Assembly (NCBI GenBank): GCA_903907985.1
Contig: CAIVQG010000057.1
Span: 1-64,000 of the forward strand
Length of the DNA: 64,000 nucleotides
Source of the DNA: an uncultured delta proteobacterium
GTDB lineage: Bacteria > Desulfobacterota > Syntrophia > Syntrophales > Smithellaceae
Direction of reading: 5' to 3'
Shown: positions 28,021-35,901 of the stretch, in pieces
How the letters are laid out: each line of letters starts with the position of its first letter
Numbering within the stretch: position 1 is the stretch's first letter
The notes under the pieces: generated by a model
Database searches by the model: none
Seen by the model: only the letters and a program-made list of their open reading frames with translations
What the model was told of the DNA's origin: nothing
Position numbers and translations under genes: made by a program

Positions 28021-29349
28021 ATGCCTAATATACTTTTAGTTGGAAACGGTGCCCGCGAGCACGCTATGGCGGAAGCAGTCCTGCGATCAACAGAAAAGCC
28101 GCTTTTATTCTCTTACATGAAAGCAAACAACCCCGGAATTGCATCGTTATCAGTAAAAACAAAGATTGGCAGTTATTCCGATCTGGCGGCAATTACTAAC
28201 TTTGCCACAGAAAATAAAATTGAATTTGCCGTTATTGGCCCAGAAGATCCGCTCAACAACGGCGTTGTTGATGCTCTCGCCATCACCGGCATTCCCGCTG
28301 TCGGCCCGACAAAGAGCCTGGCGCGGCTGGAGACTTCCAAAGCGTTTACCAGGAATCTGGTCAGCAAATACAAAATTCCCGGCAATCCGCAGTATAAAGT
28401 CTTCAAGGCGATAGGTGGCGTGGAAGAATTTTTGAATACGCTCGACGGCATCGTCCTGAAACCCGATGGATTAACCGGCGGAAAAGGCGTACTGGTGCAG
28501 GGCGATCATTTTGCCACCCCGCAGGAAGCATTAACCTTGTGCACACAGATATTAACCGAAAGCAGTTCCCTGATTGTCGAGGAAAAATTTGACGGCGAGG
28601 AATTTTCGCTGCAATGCCTGTGCGACGGACAAACCGTTGTCGGTACGCCGCTGGTACAGGATCATAAAAGACGGTTCGATGACGATAAAGGTCCCAACAC
28701 CGGCGGCATGGGCTCCTATTCTATGCCGGATCATTCCATGCCGTTCTTAAAGCCTTCGGACATCGAAGAAGGCCTGGAGATCACGCGCCAGGTCGCATCG
28801 GCGTTGTTGAAAGAAACCGGCAGTCCTTACAAGGGCATAATGTACGGTGGATTCATCGCCACAAAAAACGGCGCGAAGCTGCTGGAATACAACGCCCGCT
28901 TCGGCGACCCGGAAGCCATGAACATTCTACCGCTGTTGAAGACGGATTTCGTGGATGTATGCCGCCACATCATTGAAGGCACACTCGACAAACTGAAAAT
29001 TGAATTTGAACAAAAAGCAACGGTCTGCAAATACGTAGTGCCTAAAGGCTACGGCCTCCCCGCTGATCATCCCGACGCGGCATCGTCGCGCGCCAAGATT
29101 GAAATAGGCAATGTCGGAAAAGCCAGACTTTACTATTCTTCCGTGGACAAGAAAGAAGACGGCCTTTATCTGAGTTCATCACGGGCCATCGGCATTGTGG
29201 GCATTGCCGACACGCTGGATGCCGCCCGCAAGATTGCGGAAGAAGGCGTCAAGGCGGTGAGCGGCCCCGTCGCCTACCGCGAGGACATCGGCACGAATGC
29301 ACTCATCCAGAAGCGAATTGATCACATGAAGAAGATACGGAAAGACTAA
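28021..29349 (+). CDS. purD: phosphoribosylamine--glycine ligase
   Basis: This 442-residue ATP-grasp enzyme joins glycine to phosphoribosylamine, the second step of purine synthesis. The N-terminal LLVGNGAREHAMA, the ATP-grasp loop KPDGLTGGKGVLV, the GPNTGGMGSYS motif and EYNARFGDPEAMN are all present. Start ATG 28021 has GGAG 7 bases upstream; the TTG six bases earlier is less likely. The IS element ends only 28 bases before the start, so the native promoter has probably been separated from the gene. Confidence 0.97.
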   Translation: MPNILLVGNGAREHAMAEAVLRSTEKPLLFSYMKANNPGIASLSVKTKIGSYSDLAAITNFATENKIEFAVIGPEDPLNNGVVDALAITGIPAVGPTKSLARLETSKAFTRNLVSKYKIPGNPQYKVFKAIGGVEEFLNTLDGIVLKPDGLTGGKGVLVQGDHFATPQEALTLCTQILTESSSLIVEEKFDGEEFSLQCLCDGQTVVGTPLVQDHKRRFDDDKGPNTGGMGSYSMPDHSMPFLKPSDIEEGLEITRQVASALLKETGSPYKGIMYGGFIATKNGAKLLEYNARFGDPEAMNILPLLKTDFVDVCRHIIEGTLDKLKIEFEQKATVCKYVVPKGYGLPADHPDAASSRAKIEIGNVGKARLYYSSVDKKEDGLYLSSSRAIGIVGIADTLDAARKIAEEGVKAVSGPVAYREDIGTNALIQKRIDHMKKIRKD

Positions 29350-29374
29350 ACTGAGCATTGCCCAAGCATCCTTT

Positions 29375-29392
29375 CCGCTTGCCTGAAAGCGG
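29375..29392 (+). terminator. weak hairpin after purD
   Basis: CCGCTT/AAGCGG stem with a 6-base loop, followed by TTTAAAT, 25 bases after the purD stop. It is a short stem with a poor T-run, so termination here is tentative. Confidence 0.3.
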
Positions 29393-29468
29393 TTTAAATA
29401 GGGCGTTGCTGTCCATAATTATCCAAGTTTATATCTGAATCCGGCCAGGACAAAGGTGTTTTTGTTTT

Positions 29469-29503
29469 ACAGTGGAGACGGGTCTGAAACCCATCTCCAC
29501 TGT
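29469..29503. terminator. long hairpin between convergent purD and cytochrome c' genes
   Basis: A 15-base stem (ACAGTGGAGACGGGT with ACCCATCTCCACTGT, one G-U or A-C position depending on strand) and 5-base loop lie 25 bases beyond the cytochrome stop. Neither strand has a T-run after the stem, so it may be a stability element rather than an intrinsic terminator. Confidence 0.5.
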
Positions 29504-29527
29504 TCAAGCATTCTGGATTTCTACCGG

Positions 29528-29917
29528 CTATTTTTTGTCCCGGATTTTAACGTGGCATTCGCCACACTTACCCTTAATTTCTCCCAGCTTGGCTTTTACG
29601 GTTGCGGCATCGCTCTTGGCTGCGGCAGCGGAAGCTTCTTTGGCATACATTGAAATGGCCAGTGTAATCTCTTTGGCCAAAGGGTTAGAAAGCTTATTAC
29701 CAGTCTTCATGGTTTCGGCAGCCAGATCATCAGCATCCTTAGCAATAGCTTCTAATTTGCCGGCTCCAAGATTTTTGTTCATGGCCGTAAGCCCTGCAGC
29801 CCGGACCTGCATGATCTTCTGAGCAGGGCGCAGTTCCGTCTTTTTGTCTTCGGCGGCAAAAGCCAGAACCGTAATGGCCAAAATGGCAACCGAAAGAATC
29901 AAAATTATCCTTTTCAT
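29528..29917 (-). CDS. periplasmic cytochrome c'-like protein
   Basis: This 129-residue protein has a signal peptide (about 1-21, ending AFA) and a mostly helical body with the haem-binding motif CGECH (CxxCH) close to the C-terminus, the layout of cytochrome c'. That family binds NO or CO or protects from nitrosative stress; the function here is not shown. ATG 29917 has AGGAGG 6 bases upstream; the ATG at 29923 directly abuts that site and is unlikely. It is monocistronic, with a perfect inverted repeat about 130 bases upstream. Confidence 0.85.
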   Translation of the reverse strand: MKRIILILSVAILAITVLAFAAEDKKTELRPAQKIMQVRAAGLTAMNKNLGAGKLEAIAKDADDLAAETMKTGNKLSNPLAKEITLAISMYAKEASAAAAKSDAATVKAKLGEIKGKCGECHVKIRDKK

Positions 29918-30046
29918 AAGCATCCTCCTTTTTTCTTTTCCAATAACATAATGCCGGAAACGCAGTCTATCTTTATTTTATTAACTAAATGGAAATATTT
30001 CCGGCTATTTAAAGTTTCCCAATCGGCCTTCGACCGCATACCATCT

Positions 30047-30078
30047 GTTTGGTCGACTCTTTTTTAATTCGACCAAAC
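30047..30078. promoter_or_regulatory. perfect 10-bp inverted repeat, candidate operator
   Basis: GTTTGGTCGA (30047-30056) and TCGACCAAAC (30069-30078) are perfect inverted arms around 12 A+T-rich bases. It lies upstream of the cytochrome c' gene and outside the purine terminator. Arms this exact with an A+T-rich spacer suit a dimeric regulator. A transcript hairpin is also possible, but no T-run follows. Apart from this and the terminator, 29918-30298 shows nothing else. Confidence 0.45.
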
Positions 30079-30202
30079 AACAACCTTTTAAAAAGGATCA
30101 CATCGAAAAGACTTAATTCAACGATGGAATTACCTCAATACCGGAGAGCCCCTACCCTAATAAACTTAAGGTCGCTCCAGGTCATGCGTCTTTAGGACAA
30201 AA

Positions 30203-30231
30203 AAATCCGGCGCAGTCACTGTGCCGGATTT
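30203..30231 (-). terminator. rho-independent terminator of the purO-AICAR transformylase operon
   Basis: AAATCCGGC (30203-30211) and GCCGGATTT (30223-30231) form a perfect 9-base stem. On the minus strand the stem is followed by a run of seven T, 68 bases after the transformylase stop. Confidence 0.88.
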
Positions 30232-30298
30232 CTGTATTTCTTTTTTACCTTGAATTAGTTAGTTGTTCCTTACAGCCTTCAGCCAAAAGCGCTTCAGC

Positions 30299-31477
30299 CT
30301 AGTGATGAAACAACCGCAAGCCGCAAAAGGCCATTACAATGCCGTATTTGTTGCAGGTGTCAATCACCTGCTGGTCGCGGATGGAACCACCGGCCTCGAC
30401 AATGGCGGTCACACCGCTGCGGTGCGCGCGCTCAATGTTGTCGCCGAAGGGAAAGAACGCGTCGCTACCCAGGGCGACGCCGGTAACCTTGCTAAGCCAT
30501 GCTTTCTTCTCGGCCATAGTCAAGGGCTCGGGTTTTCTGGTAAAGGTCTCAGCCCACACGTCATCGCCGATGACATCCTCCGGCGTATCGCCCAGGCAAA
30601 CGTCGGTGGCATTGTCGCGGTTGGGCTTGGCAACATCGTCGCGGAAAGGCAGATCCAGCACTTTGGGCATATGGCGCAGCTGCCAGTTGTCGGCCTTCTG
30701 GCCGGCCAAGCGGGTGCAGTGGATGCGGCTTTGCTGGCCGGCGCCCACTCCGATGACCTGACCGTCCTGTACATAGCACACACTGTTGGACTGCGTATAC
30801 TTGAGAGTAATCAGGCTCACCACCAGATCGCGTTTCTGCGCCTCGGTCAGGATCTTATTCTCGGTGACAATATTTTCCATTATGCTGTTGTCGATTTTCA
30901 GGCTATTGCGGCCCTGCTCGAAGGTGATGCCATACACCTGCTTGTGCTCCAGAGAAACAGGCATGTAATCGGGATCGATGGCAACGACATTATAGTTGCC
31001 CCCCTTCTTGGATTTTAAAATATCCAGAGCTTCCGGCTCATAACCCGGGGCAATGATACCATCGGTAACCTCAGACTTGATAATCTTCGCCGTGGGCACG
31101 TCACATATATCGGAGAGTGCAATCCAGTCGCCGAAACTGCTCATGCGATCGGCACCGCGCGCACGGGCGTAGGCACAGGCCAGTGGGGATAGCTGCATGC
31201 CGGCGTCGATATGATACATTTTGCGCAGAACGTCGTCCAGGGGATAGCCCAGGGCGGCGCCGGCGGGGGAGACATGTTTAAAGGAGGTAGCGGCAACCAT
31301 GCCGGTATTCTCTTTGAGTTCGGCCACCAGCTGCCAGCTGTTGAGCGCGTCCAAGAAGTTAATGTAGCCGGGCTTGCCATTCAATACGACGACAGGCAGA
31401 TTGCTGCCGTTTGCCATGAAGATCCGGGCAGGCTTCTGATTGGGATTGCAGCCGTATTTAAGAGCTATTTCGTTCAT
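30299..31477 (-). CDS. stand-alone AICAR transformylase (PurH C-terminal domain type)
   Basis: The 392-residue protein matches only the AICAR formyltransferase half of bifunctional PurH, which uses 10-formyl-THF to make FAICAR. The Lys-His pair of the active site is in SFKHVSPAG (near 66), and SDAFFPFGDNIERAHRSGVTAI and the C-terminal GSIRDQQVI segments are typical. The N-terminal IMP cyclohydrolase domain is missing; a separate PurO-type enzyme is encoded 3 bases upstream. Both genes are visibly G+C-richer than their neighbours. GGAGG precedes the ATG. Confidence 0.9.
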   Translation of the reverse strand: MNEIALKYGCNPNQKPARIFMANGSNLPVVVLNGKPGYINFLDALNSWQLVAELKENTGMVAATSFKHVSPAGAALGYPLDDVLRKMYHIDAGMQLSPLACAYARARGADRMSSFGDWIALSDICDVPTAKIIKSEVTDGIIAPGYEPEALDILKSKKGGNYNVVAIDPDYMPVSLEHKQVYGITFEQGRNSLKIDNSIMENIVTENKILTEAQKRDLVVSLITLKYTQSNSVCYVQDGQVIGVGAGQQSRIHCTRLAGQKADNWQLRHMPKVLDLPFRDDVAKPNRDNATDVCLGDTPEDVIGDDVWAETFTRKPEPLTMAEKKAWLSKVTGVALGSDAFFPFGDNIERAHRSGVTAIVEAGGSIRDQQVIDTCNKYGIVMAFCGLRLFHH

Positions 31478-31480
31478 TGA

Positions 31481-32212
31481 CTATTCCTCCACCGTTTTGT
31501 ATTTGTTCATAATGACATCCTCGTACGCTTGGGTCGTAAGATCAATGGCGCGCACAAACAGGCTCACCTTGTTGTCCTCGTTCAGGGCTTCCCACAATTT
31601 GCCGGCGTATTCATTGGGGTCCTCCTCGTCTATAGTGACGCGTAGCGGCTCGCCTGCAAAACTGGGAATCGGCGTGCCGTTGCACTTGTAGGTGCTGATA
31701 AAGTGCCCCTCGCCGGCCATAGGCTGCGAATAATCGAAGGTAAAGCGCTGCACGCTGTTGGCGTCGCCATCCTCGCTCTTCAAAATACTCAGTTTGTAGC
31801 CGCCCATGCGCATATCCACCACGCCGGAAATGCGGGGCGTCCAGTTGGGACCATCGTCCTCAAAGGTACGGGTCAAAAGCGCGGCTTCAAAACCGTACCC
31901 GGGGAAATCACTGTGGGTGAGATATTCGCGGATGGTGTCGGTCTGGTCACCGTTGGTCACAATCGTCGTATTATCCATGGTTAGTACTGGGTTGTAAATA
32001 ATCAGGTGCGGGTCCGTCATTTTGGAAGGGTCGCAAGCCACAGTGCGGATGCCGCCGTCAATGGGATCGAACAAACGGTTACGGCTGTTGACGCTGCGGC
32101 CCATGATAAAGTAGGCAATCATGACTTTGCTGCCACTGGGCGTTTTCCCGATGCAAATGCCGCGTCCCGGATACTCGTTGCCGGCCAAATATTCGTATAA
32201 ATTTTCTTTCAT
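31481..32212 (-). CDS. purO: IMP cyclohydrolase, PurO type
   Basis: This 243-residue protein resembles the PurO/IMP_cyclohyd family, first known from archaea and also found in clostridia, and not the PurH cyclohydrolase. Typical segments are YPGRGICIGK, AYFIMGRSVNSRNR and the C-terminal YKCNGTPIPSFAGEP. It would close FAICAR to IMP, the last purine step, beside the transformylase that makes FAICAR, which strongly supports the call. The pair may have come by transfer, given the higher G+C. The family match is from memory, not from a search. Confidence 0.8.
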   Translation of the reverse strand: MKENLYEYLAGNEYPGRGICIGKTPSGSKVMIAYFIMGRSVNSRNRLFDPIDGGIRTVACDPSKMTDPHLIIYNPVLTMDNTTIVTNGDQTDTIREYLTHSDFPGYGFEAALLTRTFEDDGPNWTPRISGVVDMRMGGYKLSILKSEDGDANSVQRFTFDYSQPMAGEGHFISTYKCNGTPIPSFAGEPLRVTIDEEDPNEYAGKLWEALNEDNKVSLFVRAIDLTTQAYEDVIMNKYKTVEE

Positions 32213-32339
32213 TTTTTACTTCTCTCCTTGTTATAGTTAAGGCCATTTTTTTGCTGCGGGAGTATATGAAGAGAAAATTCGTCTGTCAACCGGATTTGGT
32301 GAAATATTAATTTTCACAACAAAAGCGGGGTGTTGATGA

Positions 32340-33383
32340 TTAGTACCTGGTAATGTGATGTTCCGCCAGGCCAAAGAAGTCCTTAATAGAGTGGGTAACG
32401 CCCTGGTCGTCGATAAAGCGGCCATTGTAAAGGCCAAAGGGTTGATGAAAATCGGAACGGATGATACCGGCGGCATTGATTTTCTGAGCCCTCTCACCTG
32501 CCGGAACAAAAGATAAATCCAGTTTTCCATCTGTCGTTTTCATCTTCCAGGGCTTCATTACGTCGCCGAACTCAAACCGCGCAGCCTTCAAACAGGACAT
32601 TTTCCCATCTATCCAGAAGCAGTTTTCATTAAAAAACTCATCGTCGGCAATCATATTCTGGCAGAGGTTAAAGGCCATAAGCTTCCCGTCATCATTGTAA
32701 CCGGCCGCCATAGCCCATTTCCAGAAACTGCGATAGGGATAATACGTTTTTTGTTCATCGATCAGCGCGATGCAGGTGTTGCGTTTCAGAACAATCTCCT
32801 GCGAACCCAACCAAATGCTTCCCGAAGCGGCCATAGCCGCTTTGTGCGTATAAAAAGGCCGTAAGCCCGTTATGGGTGATACCTGAACCAACGGCTCAAT
32901 GACACTCAAAGCTTCATGAATCGTTATTTCACCTTTTACAGCCAGACCGTCCCGAGAACCATCAATGTCGACTAAAACCCGGTGGAAACCCTGATCCAGC
33001 TTGTTTTCAAAGCGCAAGCGGTAACCAGTTGTCTCAAAACAGGAAACGTCATTATAAACCTGGGCAGCCACTTTTATTTTCTGTTTACTATCCTGCCGGG
33101 TGTGTTCAAAACGAGTATTACTTAAACGGTCGTAGGCATAGAAAAAAGAAACGTCTGTAAATTTAGCATCAAAAATGACCATGCCCAGATAGTGAGTCGG
33201 AGTAATAAGGCCGAAATGCTGCCATTCTTTCAAACGGAAATTCTTCCAGAAGCCAGGCACAGGGAAAGAATACAGCGGTGCGTCCAGAATATTGGCATTC
33301 CGAAACGGCGTGCGGTACGTGCCGAAATGGATGGTCCCGTCTTCCTCCACCATCCTTGCCGGGGTTCCTTGCACCTTTCTCAC
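32340..33383 (-). CDS. DUF2804 protein
   Basis: This 347-residue protein matches the DUF2804 family in length and in segments such as GLRPFYTHKAAMAASGSI, RSFWKWAMAAGYNDDG and FHQPFGLYNGRF. No catalytic function is established for the family; its fold is probably beta-rich, which suggests a lipid or carbohydrate role, but that is inference. No signal peptide or membrane helix is visible. The start is GTG with GGAG about 10 bases before. It lies upstream of the purine pair on the same strand but 127 bases away and with lower G+C, so it is probably a separate unit. Confidence 0.75.
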   Translation of the reverse strand: MRKVQGTPARMVEEDGTIHFGTYRTPFRNANILDAPLYSFPVPGFWKNFRLKEWQHFGLITPTHYLGMVIFDAKFTDVSFFYAYDRLSNTRFEHTRQDSKQKIKVAAQVYNDVSCFETTGYRLRFENKLDQGFHRVLVDIDGSRDGLAVKGEITIHEALSVIEPLVQVSPITGLRPFYTHKAAMAASGSIWLGSQEIVLKRNTCIALIDEQKTYYPYRSFWKWAMAAGYNDDGKLMAFNLCQNMIADDEFFNENCFWIDGKMSCLKAARFEFGDVMKPWKMKTTDGKLDLSFVPAGERAQKINAAGIIRSDFHQPFGLYNGRFIDDQGVTHSIKDFFGLAEHHITRY

Positions 33384-33407
33384 AATAATTTATCTCCGGT
33401 GTTACTC

Positions 33408-33552
33408 ATACCAAGTTGCATTCAAAGCATAACGCGACGGCAAGGATGAGGCCCCGCAGGCGTATTGTACATACGTTGAGGAAGCCGACGACCCCGGCCT
33501 GCGCCGGGGCAGGCTGTGCCAACAAAGTTAGGCGAAGAATACGACTTGGCAT
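33408..33552. repeat. palindromic intergenic repeat, copy 1
   Basis: Outer arms ATACCAAGTTGCATTC and GAATACGACTTGGCAT pair with three differences. Inside are a core GGCGTATTGTACATACG, GAGGAAGCC and CCAACAAAG that recur in copy 2, and a CCCCGGC...GCCGGGG hairpin at 33492-33509. It sits between the DUF2804 and cyclophilin genes. Confidence 0.8.
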
Positions 33553-33558
33553 CAATCA

Positions 33559-34098
33559 TCATACCGGCACTTTCGGTAATTGCGGGAATCTCTCGTCAAT
33601 AATCTTATTCCATTTGTCGATGGAAGTGCTGATGCTGTTCACTAGTTCGGAAATATCGCCTTCAATCAGAACAGAACGGATTTTATCGCCCTGAACAATT
33701 TGGTTTACAACTTCCTGATCAACATCGCTTGCCACTTCGCCAAACACTGTATGTTTGCCGTCCAACCATGGTGTATCAATATGTGTGATAAAAAATTGGC
33801 TGCCGTTTGTTTGCGGGCCGGAATTAGCCATGGAAAGGATACCGGGCTTGCTGTGGCGGAGTTCCGGCACGAATTCATCGGTGAATTTATACCCTGGCCC
33901 TCCGCGGCCATCGCCGTCGGGGCAACCGCCTTGAATCATAAAATCGGGAATAACCCGGTGAAATTTTAAATTATTATAATAACCGCGCCTGGCCAGATTG
34001 ACAAAGTTTCCCACGGTAAGCGGTGCCTGATCGGCAAAGAGCCGCAGACGGATTGTTCCCTTATCTGTTTCAATAACAGCAACAAGTTTATTTTTCAT
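33559..34098 (-). CDS. peptidyl-prolyl cis-trans isomerase, cyclophilin type
   Basis: The 179-residue protein has the cyclophilin core: [15 protein letters not shown] with the catalytic Arg, [28 protein letters not shown] and [11 protein letters not shown]. It speeds proline isomerisation during folding. It lacks a signal peptide, so it is cytoplasmic, and has about 20 extra residues at the C-terminus. The open frame reaches 34275, but that extension is read out of a repeat. ATG 34098 with GGGAGAAG just upstream is the true start. Confidence 0.93.
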   Translation of the reverse strand: MKNKLVAVIETDKGTIRLRLFADQAPLTVGNFVNLARRGYYNNLKFHRVIPDFMIQGGCPDGDGRGGPGYKFTDEFVPELRHSKPGILSMANSGPQTNGSQFFITHIDTPWLDGKHTVFGEVASDVDQEVVNQIVQGDKIRSVLIEGDISELVNSISTSIDKWNKIIDERFPQLPKVPV

Positions 34099-34125
34099 TA
34101 GCTTCTCCCTTTTTCTTGGCTTGTG

Positions 34126-34251
34126 ATTCCATTTCCAAATCATAGATGATACCGCGGCGGCTAGGAGGAGGCCACGAGGCGTATTGTGTACATACGTCGA
34201 GGAAGCCAACGACGACGCCAACAAAGGTAGCGCTTGATTTGAAAATGGAAT
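34126..34251. repeat. palindromic intergenic repeat, copy 2
   Basis: Outer arms ATTCCATTTCCAAATCA (34126-34142) and TGATTTGAAAATGGAAT (34235-34251) pair with one mismatch. The core (GAGGCGTATTGTGTACATACG, GAGGAAGCC, GCCAACAAAG) is shared with copy 1. It lies upstream of the cyclophilin gene and is wrongly read as its N-terminus in the longest frame. Confidence 0.85.
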
Positions 34252-34316
34252 GAGACTGTAGATATTTCGAGTCATTATGTCAAGGCAAAAACCATAACCG
34301 TGATTAATTCTGCCGC

Positions 34317-34345
34317 TTGCATTTACATTTCCAATGAGATATTAG
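34317..34345 (+). promoter_or_regulatory. weak candidate promoter for purE
   Basis: TTGCAT (34317-34322), a 17-base spacer and TATTAG (34340-34345) lie about 125 bases before purE. The match is moderate. Nothing else, including any purine riboswitch, is visible in 34252-34471. Confidence 0.25.
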
Positions 34346-34471
34346 GCGCACATATTTAATTCATGAATAACCAGGCAAAAATGGCATCATAAATTCAATC
34401 AAACGAGTGTTCGTCAGCGTCACTGATTAAAAAAGAAATTGGAGAATTTGCGAAAAAACTCAAGGAGAATT

Positions 34472-34984
34472 ATGGATAAGAAAAAAGATGTGTTAGTCAG
34501 CGTGGTCATGGGCAGTGACTCCGATTTACCCATCATGACCGAAGCGACAAAAATTCTGAAAGAGTTCGGTATTCCCCATGAACTATTTTTAACTTCCGCC
34601 CACCGGTCTCCCGAAAGAACGGCAAAATTCGCTGAGGAAGCAGCCAAACGCGGCGTCAAAATAATCATTGTCGGCGCCGGCGCCGCCGCTCATCTGGCCG
34701 GTGTCATCGCCTCGCAAACACAGTTGCCGGTTATCGGTGTACCAATTGACGCCACTGCCCTGCAGGGCCTGGATGCGTTGCTTTCCACAGTGCAAATGCC
34801 CGGCGGCATACCGGTGGCCACAATGGCTATCGGCAAGGCCGGAGCGAAAAACGCTGCTCTTTATTCTGTACGCATTCTGGCGCTGGAAGATAAAAAGATC
34901 AGCGCGAGACTATCCGCCTATGTTAAAAAAATGGCGCAGGAAGTGGAGAAAAAAGCTGAGAGTATTTCATGCCCAAAATCCTGA
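34472..34984 (+). CDS. purE: 5-(carboxyamino)imidazole ribonucleotide mutase
   Basis: This 170-residue PurE moves the carboxyl group to make CAIR in purine synthesis. The signature VVMGSDSDLPIM, SAHRSPERTAKFAEEA, IVGAGAAAHLAGVIAS and the GGIPVATMAIGKAGAKNAALY segment are clear. ATG 34472 has AAGGAG 6 bases upstream; the TTG at 34439 is not needed. No purK is nearby, and the PurE class (I or II) cannot be fixed without it. It overlaps tsaC by 16 bases. Confidence 0.96.
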   Translation: MDKKKDVLVSVVMGSDSDLPIMTEATKILKEFGIPHELFLTSAHRSPERTAKFAEEAAKRGVKIIIVGAGAAAHLAGVIASQTQLPVIGVPIDATALQGLDALLSTVQMPGGIPVATMAIGKAGAKNAALYSVRILALEDKKISARLSAYVKKMAQEVEKKAESISCPKS

Positions 34985-35604
34985 AAGCCGATAAAAATAT
35001 TTCTGAAGAAGCCGTTGTATCCAGGGCGACAGAAATTTTAGCCGCAGGTGGTGTCATCGCCTATCCCACAGAAACCTTTTATGGCCTGGGCGTAGATGCA
35101 ACGAACGAAAATGCCATCCGGAAAATATTCGACCTGAAAGGCCGAAATTTTAACAATCCGATTTCCATAATTATCGATCGCCAAGAAAATCTCGGCCCGC
35201 TTGTCAGCGAAGTGCCCGATTGTGCTCTAAAGCTGATGCAATTATTCTGGCCCGGCCCACTGACCATCGTCTTTAAGGCTTCCGCTGAAATATCGCCCCT
35301 CCTGACTGCGCAAACCAGCAAAATCGGCATGCGTGTTTCCAGCCACCCCGGCGCACTGGCTATTGCGAAAAAACTTGGCCATCCGCTGACGGCCACCAGC
35401 GCCAATTTATCCGGCTTGGCGGAATGCTCCACCGCCTTAGAAGTCGCTGCCCAAATCGGCAATAAAATTGATGCCCTTGTTGATCTGGGGAAAACCGCCG
35501 GAGGCCTTGGCTCCACGATAATCGATGTTACCGTAAATCCCCCGCAAATCCTGCGCGAAGGCGTAATCAGCCGCATCTCTATTGGGCAATGCTTAGAATT
35601 TTAA
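34969..35604 (+). CDS. tsaC: L-threonylcarbamoyladenylate synthase (TsaC/YrdC/Sua5 family)
   Basis: This 211-residue protein makes threonylcarbamoyl-AMP from Thr, bicarbonate and ATP for the t6A37 modification of tRNA. The YrdC signatures AYPTETFYGLGVDA, KGRNFNNPISIII, FWPGPLTIVF, RVSSHPGALAIAKK and TATSANLSG are all present. It has only the YrdC domain, without the Sua5 C-terminal extension. It starts within the last 16 bases of purE, so the two are co-translated. Confidence 0.95.
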   Translation: MPKILKADKNISEEAVVSRATEILAAGGVIAYPTETFYGLGVDATNENAIRKIFDLKGRNFNNPISIIIDRQENLGPLVSEVPDCALKLMQLFWPGPLTIVFKASAEISPLLTAQTSKIGMRVSSHPGALAIAKKLGHPLTATSANLSGLAECSTALEVAAQIGNKIDALVDLGKTAGGLGSTIIDVTVNPPQILREGVISRISIGQCLEF

Positions 35605-35766
35605 TTATTTCTTTAAAACAATTCACGCTCGCCGGCTGACTTTGTTATGAAGCGTCGTCATCCTCCGAGAGCAAATTGGTCTTAATTATCTCCTGCCGGA
35701 TTTCAACCCCTTCTTTTTATTATCCAAACACCGTCTTTCCGAACAACATTTTTTCAGTATTTTCTA

Positions 35767-35795
35767 TTGACTTTCAAAAAAAACATGTTTAAAAA
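35767..35795 (+). promoter_or_regulatory. candidate promoter of the two-partner secretion locus
   Basis: TTGACT (35767-35772), a 17-base A-rich spacer and TAAAAA (35790-35795) lie about 100 bases before the tpsB start, in an otherwise empty 297-base gap after tsaC. The spacing is ideal; the -10 matches four of six. Confidence 0.45.
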
Positions 35796-35901
35796 CAATA
35801 ATGCAACAGCCTTAAGGTTAGAATTTGTATCAGACCAAAACCGTTTGTTTCACTTCACCGCAATTTGTATTGAATTTTTTTCATAAAGTGAGCCCTAATA
35901 C

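Noticed and set aside
30263-31018. 251-residue plus-strand open frame
   Set aside because: It is antisense to the AICAR transformylase gene, whose conserved motifs explain the sequence.
34252-34471. Purine riboswitch or PurR box before purE (and before purD and purO)
   Set aside because: I looked for the conserved purine riboswitch core and for PurR-like palindromes and saw none.
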